A stretch of DNA of 50,163 nt from Thermomonas sp. (GTDB lineage Bacteria > Pseudomonadota > Gammaproteobacteria > Xanthomonadales > Xanthomonadaceae): the NCBI GenBank assembly GCA_020692565.1, contig JAIMKJ010000002.1, forward strand, positions 92,368-142,530, given 5' to 3'. The translations under genes and the position numbers were made by a program. Positions within the stretch are counted from its first letter, which is position 1, and the number at the start of each line of letters is the position of its first letter. This document shows, one piece after another, positions 45,317 to 50,163 of this stretch. The notes below the pieces were generated by a model. That model was not told the DNA's origin. It saw nothing but the letters and a program-made list of their open reading frames with translations, and made no database searches.

Positions 45317-45383
45317 GTAGAGCGGCCTTCAGGCCGCCGCAGCACCGGGACAGTCCCGGCGTAGCGGGCTGAAGCCCGCTCCA
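45317..45383. repeat. Inverted pair of REP-like elements between argG and argE'
   Basis: GTAGAGCGGCCTTCAGGCCGC (from 45317) faces GTAGCGGGCTGAAGCCCGCT (from 45361). They belong to the same family as the pairs at 12629-12710 and 17072-17194. Two repeat pairs thus lie within the arginine operon. Confidence 0.75.
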
Positions 45384-45410
45384 TGGCCACCGTGCCGCCC
45401 GCATCATCCG

Positions 45411-46520
45411 ATGATGACCCATATGCTCAACGACATCCTCCAACATCTCGAAGCGCTGGTGTCCTTCGACACCCGCAACCCTCCGCGCGATATCGGCACG
45501 GGCGGCATGTTCGATCATCTGCGCGCGCAGCTGCCCGGCTTCGTCTGCACGGTGACCGATCACGGCGCCGGTGCGGTGTCGATGCTCGCGGTGCGCGGCA
45601 AACCCACGCGCGTGTTCAACGTGCATCTCGATACCGTGCCATCGTCCGAGGCCTGGAGCGCGGATCCGCTGACGCTGCGGGTGAGCGACGGCAAGGCCAT
45701 CGGGCTCGGCGCCTGCGACATCAAGGGCGCGGCGGCCGGTCTCGTCGTCGCGGCGCAGCGCACGGCCGGCGATGCGGCATTCCTGTTCAGCACCGACGAA
45801 GAAGCCAACGACGCCCGCTGCATCGCCGCATTCCTGACGAGCGATCACGGTTTCCGCGAAGCGATCATCGCCGAACCGACGCAGTGCGAAGCGGTGCTCG
45901 CGCATCGCGGCATCGCGTCGGTGCTGATGAAATTCCGCGGTGCGGCCGGGCATGCCTCCGGCGCGAACGCGATGCACAGCAACGCGCTGCATCACGCCAT
46001 GCGCTGGGGCGCGAACGCGCTGGATCTGGTCGAAGCCGAATCGCATCGTCGTTTCGGCGGTCTGACCGGCCTGCGTTTCAACATCGGCAAGGTCGAAGGT
46101 GGAATCAAGGCCAATGTGATCGCGCCGAGCGCAGAGCTGCGTTTCGGCTTCCGTCCGCTGCCGTCTCACGACATCGACGAGCTGCACGCGCGGTTCCGCG
46201 ACTGCGCCGCCGCCGAAGCCATCGGCCACTACGAAGAAACCTTCCGCGGCCCGTCGCTGCCGGCCGGGGATGTCGCCAGCGCCGAAGAGCGCCGCCTCGC
46301 GGCGCGCGATCTCGCCGACGAACTCGGTCTGCCGATCGGCAACGCCGTCGATTTCTGGACCGAAGCCTCGCTGTTTTCCGGCGCGGGGCTCACTGCGTTC
46401 GTTTACGGCCCCGGCGATATCGCCCAGGCCCACACCGCCGACGAATGGGTGACGCTCGATCAGCTCGAACGCTACACCGCATCCATCATCCGCATCCTCG
46501 ACGGAGCCGTTTCCGCATGA
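45411..46520 (+). CDS. argE': N-acetylcitrulline / acetylornithine deacetylase (M20 family)
   Basis: This is a 369-residue M20 metallopeptidase-family deacetylase. Metal-site segments: VHLDTVPSS (His-Asp), [24 protein letters not shown] (Glu-Glu) and the dimer-domain [13 protein letters not shown]. In Xanthomonas the enzyme encoded here deacetylates N-acetylcitrulline, in line with the acetylornithine carbamoyltransferase upstream; that substrate is inferred from context. ATG 45411 is followed by Met codons at 45414 and 45423 ([12 protein letters not shown]), either of which could be the true start. The stop overlaps argB (ATGA). Confidence 0.88.
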   Translation: MMTHMLNDILQHLEALVSFDTRNPPRDIGTGGMFDHLRAQLPGFVCTVTDHGAGAVSMLAVRGKPTRVFNVHLDTVPSSEAWSADPLTLRVSDGKAIGLGACDIKGAAAGLVVAAQRTAGDAAFLFSTDEEANDARCIAAFLTSDHGFREAIIAEPTQCEAVLAHRGIASVLMKFRGAAGHASGANAMHSNALHHAMRWGANALDLVEAESHRRFGGLTGLRFNIGKVEGGIKANVIAPSAELRFGFRPLPSHDIDELHARFRDCAAAEAIGHYEETFRGPSLPAGDVASAEERRLAARDLADELGLPIGNAVDFWTEASLFSGAGLTAFVYGPGDIAQAHTADEWVTLDQLERYTASIIRILDGAVSA

Positions 46521-47884
46521 CGCCCATGCTGCAATACAACGGACTCGACCACAAAGTCCACGACCCGCAGACCCGACAGACCATCGTCCGGCTGTTGTCC
46601 AGCATGGCCGGCGCGAAAGAGATTTCGCAGTACCTCAAGCGCTTCTCGCAGCTGGACGCGGCGCGCTTCGCGCTGGTGAAGGTCGGCGGCGCGGTGCTGC
46701 GCGACGATCTTGGCGCGCTCACGTCTTCGCTCGCGTTCCTGCAGGATGTCGGGTTGACGCCCATCGTCATCCACGGTGCGGGTCCGCAGCTCGACGAAGA
46801 ATTGTCCGCAGCCGGTATCCAGAAGCAGACGATCAATGGCCTGCGCGTGACCACGCCGGAAGCGCTGGCGGTCGTGCGCCGGGTGTTCCATGCGCAGAAT
46901 CTGAAGCTGGTGGAAGCGCTTCAGGCGCAGGACGCGCGCGCGACGTCGATCGTGTCCGGGGTCTTCGAGACCGATTATCTCGATCGCGATGTCTACGGCC
47001 TGGTCGGCGAGGTGAAGCGCGTCGATCTCGCGCCGATCCACGCCAGCCTGCAGGCTGGCTCCATTCCGGTCATCGCCAGTCTGGGCGAAACCGTCGGCGG
47101 CCAGATCCTCAACGTCAATGCGGACTTCGCCGCCAACGAACTGGTGCAGGTGCTGCAGCCGTACAAGATCGTCTTTCTCACCGGTACCGGCGGCCTGCTC
47201 GACGGCGACGGCAACGTCATCGATTCGATCAATCTGTCGACCGAGTACGATGCGCTGATGGCGCAGCCGTGGATCAACGGCGGCATGCGCGTGAAGATCG
47301 AACAGATCAAGCAACTGCTCGACGCGCTGCCGCTGTCGTCCTCGGTGTCGATCACCCGGCCCGAAGAGTTGGCGAAGGAACTGTTCACGCACAAGGGCTC
47401 GGGCACGCTGGTGCGCCGCGGCGAGCGCGTGCTGCAGGCGTCGAGCTGGAACGACATCGATACCGTCCGCCTGCGCGATCTGATCGAATCCGCGTTCGGA
47501 CGTACGTTGGTGCCGGATTACTTCGAGCGCACCGCGCTGCATCGCGCCTACGTCAGCGAGAACTATCGCGCTGCGGTCATCCTCACCGAAGAAAACGGGT
47601 TGCCGTATCTCGACAAATTCGCGGTGCTGGACGACGCGCAGGGCGAGGGGCTCGGTCGCGCGGTGTGGCAGCTGATGCGCGAAGCGCAGCCGCGGCTGTT
47701 CTGGCGTTCGCGGATCGGCAATCCGGTCAATGCGTTCTACGATGCCGAAGCCGACGGCAGCGTCAAGCAGGAGCGCTGGCGCGCGTACTGGTACGGACTG
47801 GGCGATATCGATCGCGAGGGGATGGAACGGTTCCGTTTCTGCCTCGCACACTGCCGGCAGCGGCCGGCGACCTTGATGGACTGA
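46517..47884 (+). CDS. argB: Bifunctional N-acetylglutamate kinase/synthase (NAGS/K)
   Basis: This is a 455-residue fusion. The amino-acid kinase domain spans about 55-300, with [22 protein letters not shown] and [14 protein letters not shown]-terminal GNAT acetyltransferase domain (about 305-450) has [16 protein letters not shown] and [14 protein letters not shown] (acetyl-CoA loop). This architecture is the bifunctional, vertebrate-NAGS-like enzyme known from Xanthomonas and relatives, which does the first two steps of arginine synthesis. It would explain the lack of a separate argA. The ATG overlaps the argE' stop. Confidence 0.92.
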   Translation: MTPMLQYNGLDHKVHDPQTRQTIVRLLSSMAGAKEISQYLKRFSQLDAARFALVKVGGAVLRDDLGALTSSLAFLQDVGLTPIVIHGAGPQLDEELSAAGIQKQTINGLRVTTPEALAVVRRVFHAQNLKLVEALQAQDARATSIVSGVFETDYLDRDVYGLVGEVKRVDLAPIHASLQAGSIPVIASLGETVGGQILNVNADFAANELVQVLQPYKIVFLTGTGGLLDGDGNVIDSINLSTEYDALMAQPWINGGMRVKIEQIKQLLDALPLSSSVSITRPEELAKELFTHKGSGTLVRRGERVLQASSWNDIDTVRLRDLIESAFGRTLVPDYFERTALHRAYVSENYRAAVILTEENGLPYLDKFAVLDDAQGEGLGRAVWQLMREAQPRLFWRSRIGNPVNAFYDAEADGSVKQERWRAYWYGLGDIDREGMERFRFCLAHCRQRPATLMD

Positions 47885-47889
47885 ATGCG

Positions 47890-48501
47890 ATGAACGATCC
47901 GTTCGCCACGCCGACGCTCGAAGGCCGCCATGTGCGGCTGGAACCGCTGGTGATCGGGCATGCCGATGCGCTGCGCGCCGCCGCCGCCGACGGCACGCTG
48001 TGGGCGTTGCGCTACACCAGCGTGCCGGGGCCGCAACCGGGCGAAGCCGAGGACTACATCGCGGCGGCATTGCAACAGCGCGATGCGGGCCAGGCGGTGC
48101 CGTTCGTGGTGAAGGATGCCGCAGGCGAAGTCGTCGGCAGCACCCGGTTCTACGACATCGATCGCGGCGTGCCGCGCGTCAAGCTCGGCTACACCTGGTA
48201 TGCGCAGCGCGTGCAGCGCAGCGGTCTGAACACCGAGGCGAAGCGGTTGTTGATCGATCACGCATTCATGCAGTGGCGCTGCGAAGCGGTGGCGCTGGAA
48301 ACCAGTCGCGAGAATCTGCGTTCGCAGGCGGCCATCGAGCGCCTCGGCGCCAGGCGCGACGGCGTGCTGCGCGCGCACATGCGCCATCGCGACGGCACAC
48401 TGCGTGACACCGTGGTGTTTTCGATCCTCGCCGCGGAATGGCCGGTGCTGCGAGGCAATCTCGAATCGAAGCTTGGGCAACATCGGGAGCGAAGCGCATG
48501 A
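47890..48501 (+). CDS. GNAT-family N-acetyltransferase (RimJ/RimL-like)
   Basis: This is a 203-residue protein. The segments [46 protein letters not shown] and [20 protein letters not shown] follow the RimL-type order, with the acetyl-CoA region in the last two. Its stop overlaps the argC start (ATGA) and it starts five bases after argB, so it is embedded in the arginine operon. I know of a GNAT gene at this place in Xanthomonas clusters, but its substrate is not evident; N-terminal or amino-acid acetylation are options. Confidence 0.82.
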   Translation: MNDPFATPTLEGRHVRLEPLVIGHADALRAAAADGTLWALRYTSVPGPQPGEAEDYIAAALQQRDAGQAVPFVVKDAAGEVVGSTRFYDIDRGVPRVKLGYTWYAQRVQRSGLNTEAKRLLIDHAFMQWRCEAVALETSRENLRSQAAIERLGARRDGVLRAHMRHRDGTLRDTVVFSILAAEWPVLRGNLESKLGQHRERSA

Positions 48502-49466
48502 GCGCAGGGACATTCCGCGTCGGCATCGTCGGCGCCCGCGGCTACGTCGGTGCGGAGTTGATCCGGCTGCTCGCCGCGCATCCGCACTTCGAGCTGATGT
48601 ATGTCGGCTCGCGCGAACTCGACGGACAGCGGCTTGCCGATCACGTCGACGCCTACAGCGGTGAACTGCGCTATTCGTCGCCGGCGAACGAGGCGTTGCC
48701 GTCGCTCGGTGCCGATGCGGTGGTGCTGGCTTTGCCGAACGGCAAGGCTGCGGCCTGCGTGGCGGCATTCGATGCTGCCGATGCGAATCCCGTCATCGTC
48801 GATCTTTCCGCCGACTATCGCTTCGACGACAGTTGGTACTACGGGTTGCCGGAACTCACCCGTGCGTGTTACCTCGGCGAACGTCGCATCAGCAATCCCG
48901 GCTGCTACGCCACCGCGATGCAACTCGCGATCGCACCGATGCTCGAGCTGCTCGACGGGCCGGCGCAGTGCTTCGGTGTGTCCGGTTATTCGGGCGCGGG
49001 TACGTCGCCGTCGGACAAGAACGACCCCGACAAGCTGCGCGACAATCTGATGCCGTACGCGTTGACCGGGCATGTGCACGAACGCGAGGTGACGCGCCAA
49101 CTCGCACATCCCGTCGAGTTCATGCCGCATGTCGCCTCGCATTTCCGCGGGATCACGATGACCGTGAATCTGCATCTGTCCGAAACGGTTGCGCGAGACG
49201 CAGTGCTTGCGCGTTATCGCGACGCCTATGACCGCGAACCGCTGGTGCAGGTGGGCGACGACGCACCGTGGGTCAGTCGCATCGCCGGCCGTCATCACGT
49301 CGAGATCGGCGGCTTCGCGCTGTCGGACGACGGTCGCCGGCTGGTGGTGGTCGCGACCGAGGACAATCTGCTGAAAGGCGCGGCGACGCAGGCGCTGCAG
49401 AATCTGAATATCGCGTTCGGTCTCGATGAAATGACCGGCATCCTCGCGGCGATGGCCGCCGACTGA
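48498..49466 (+). CDS. argC: N-acetyl-gamma-glutamyl-phosphate reductase
   Basis: This is a 322-residue NADPH-dependent reductase. The nucleotide motif [13 protein letters not shown] is near residue 10. The active-site cysteine is in [13 protein letters not shown], and the motif GYSGAG follows. The His-rich segment [17 protein letters not shown] is the expected substrate region. Length fits the shorter ArgC class. The start overlaps the GNAT stop. This is the third step of arginine synthesis. Confidence 0.95.
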   Translation: MSAGTFRVGIVGARGYVGAELIRLLAAHPHFELMYVGSRELDGQRLADHVDAYSGELRYSSPANEALPSLGADAVVLALPNGKAAACVAAFDAADANPVIVDLSADYRFDDSWYYGLPELTRACYLGERRISNPGCYATAMQLAIAPMLELLDGPAQCFGVSGYSGAGTSPSDKNDPDKLRDNLMPYALTGHVHEREVTRQLAHPVEFMPHVASHFRGITMTVNLHLSETVARDAVLARYRDAYDREPLVQVGDDAPWVSRIAGRHHVEIGGFALSDDGRRLVVVATEDNLLKGAATQALQNLNIAFGLDEMTGILAAMAAD

Positions 49467-49481
49467 CGAACGGAACCCACC

Positions 49482-50163
49482 ATGTCCGACCTGCTCTGGC
49501 AAAAACCCGGCGTGAAAGTCGATGAACGCATCCAGCGCTTCCTCGCCGGTGAAGATGTGATGCTCGATCGCGAATTTTTCCTGTTCGATATCGAAGCCAG
49601 TCGCGCGCACGCGCAGGGGCTGTTGCGGATCGGCATCCTCGGTGCCGACGAGTTCGCGGGCATCCAGGTCGAACTGGCGAATCTTGCCGAAGACTTCAGT
49701 AACGGCGATTTCGTGCTCGACGAACGCTTCGAAGACGGCCACTCGGCGATCGAGTCGCGCTTGATCGAACGTCTCGGCGATGCCGGCCGCAGGATCCACA
49801 CCGGCCGCAGCCGCAACGACCAGATCCTGGTCGCGACCCGGCTGTGGCTGAAAGACCGGCTCGCGCGGCTGCATGCGCTGTGCATCGAGTCCGCCGAGGT
49901 CGCGCTGGCGCGCGCGGAAGTCGAGGCCGATGTGCCGGTGCCGGGTTACACGCATCTGCAGCGTGCGGTGGTGTCGTCGCTGGGGATGTGGTGGTCGGCG
50001 TGGGCCGAAGGGTTCATCGACGACGCGCAGCGCGCGCGCGACACGCTGGCGTGGGTCGATGCCAATCCGCTCGGCAGCGCCGCCGGTTACGGCGTGAACC
50101 TGCCGCTGGATCGCGATCATGTCACCGAATCGCTTGGCTTCGGCCGCCTGCAGGTCTCGGCCG
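49482..50163 (+). CDS. argH: Argininosuccinate lyase (partial, runs off the window)
   Basis: 227 codons are visible from ATG 49482. The fumarase/lyase fold motifs are present: [19 protein letters not shown] segment ([15 protein letters not shown]), HTGRSRNDQ (substrate loop) and [10 protein letters not shown]. The GSAAGYG segment near the window end also fits. It makes arginine and fumarate. The 15-base gap from argC indicates the same transcript. The active-site serine loop would lie beyond the end. Confidence 0.93.
   Translation, partial: MSDLLWQKPGVKVDERIQRFLAGEDVMLDREFFLFDIEASRAHAQGLLRIGILGADEFAGIQVELANLAEDFSNGDFVLDERFEDGHSAIESRLIERLGDAGRRIHTGRSRNDQILVATRLWLKDRLARLHALCIESAEVALARAEVEADVPVPGYTHLQRAVVSSLGMWWSAWAEGFIDDAQRARDTLAWVDANPLGSAAGYGVNLPLDRDHVTESLGFGRLQVSA

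Noticed and set aside
1..50163. CRISPR array, rRNA operon, prophage or insertion sequence
   Set aside because: No regularly spaced repeats, rRNA sequence, integrase, phage structural gene or transposase was found on either strand.

Overview
The window is a high-GC (roughly two thirds G+C by eye) gammaproteobacterial chromosome segment, most likely from the Xanthomonadaceae/Lysobacteraceae (Lysobacter, Luteimonas or a relative). The strongest clue is the arginine cluster at the right end: N-acetylornithine carbamoyltransferase (argF'), argG, argE', a fused N-acetylglutamate kinase/synthase, a GNAT gene, argC and argH, a layout and enzyme set typical of Xanthomonas and relatives. A FimX-type protein, a cysteine-free DksA with a long Lys/Ala/Pro tail, and many short REP-like palindromes agree with this.

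Left end (1-3.3 kb): the tail of a probable sensor kinase, an OmpR-type response regulator, and on the opposite strand a large protein without signal peptide whose C-terminus resembles the XVIPCD secretion domain of Xanthomonadaceae type IV effectors. From 3.3 to 8.0 kb lies a lower-GC island beside a tRNA-Ala(CGC) gene. It carries a subtilisin-like protease and an AAA+ ATPase that I read as the IetS/IetA toxin-antitoxin/antiphage pair, plus a small HGGxSTGPKT-type protein. Near-identical terminator hairpins lie at both ends of the island.

Core region 8-31.7 kb: rnd, a formylglycine-generating-enzyme-like lipoprotein, an M48 protease, a PHB-related group (two acetoacetyl-CoA reductase genes around phaR), gluQ, htpX (with a possible heat-shock promoter), fimX, the divergent epmB/efp pair, an MTA/SAH deaminase, ubiG followed by a Gph/MupP-type phosphatase and a squalene/phytoene-synthase-like gene, folE2, a haem c lipoprotein, a serine hydrolase and an ECF sigma factor with an overlapping membrane-protein partner.

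Region 31.7-42.7 kb: a low-GC accessory patch with an M23 peptidase and two overlapping small frames (perhaps one frameshifted gene), then the coupled yidD-dihydroorotase-M23 operon, dksA, an orphan glycine-rich protein, an MFS transporter, sufE and cysS. Region 42.7-50.2 kb is the arginine operon, preceded by a terminator and a short Arg-containing leader frame that together could form an attenuator. The last gene, argH, runs off the window. I see no CRISPR array, rRNA operon, complete transposase or integrase.
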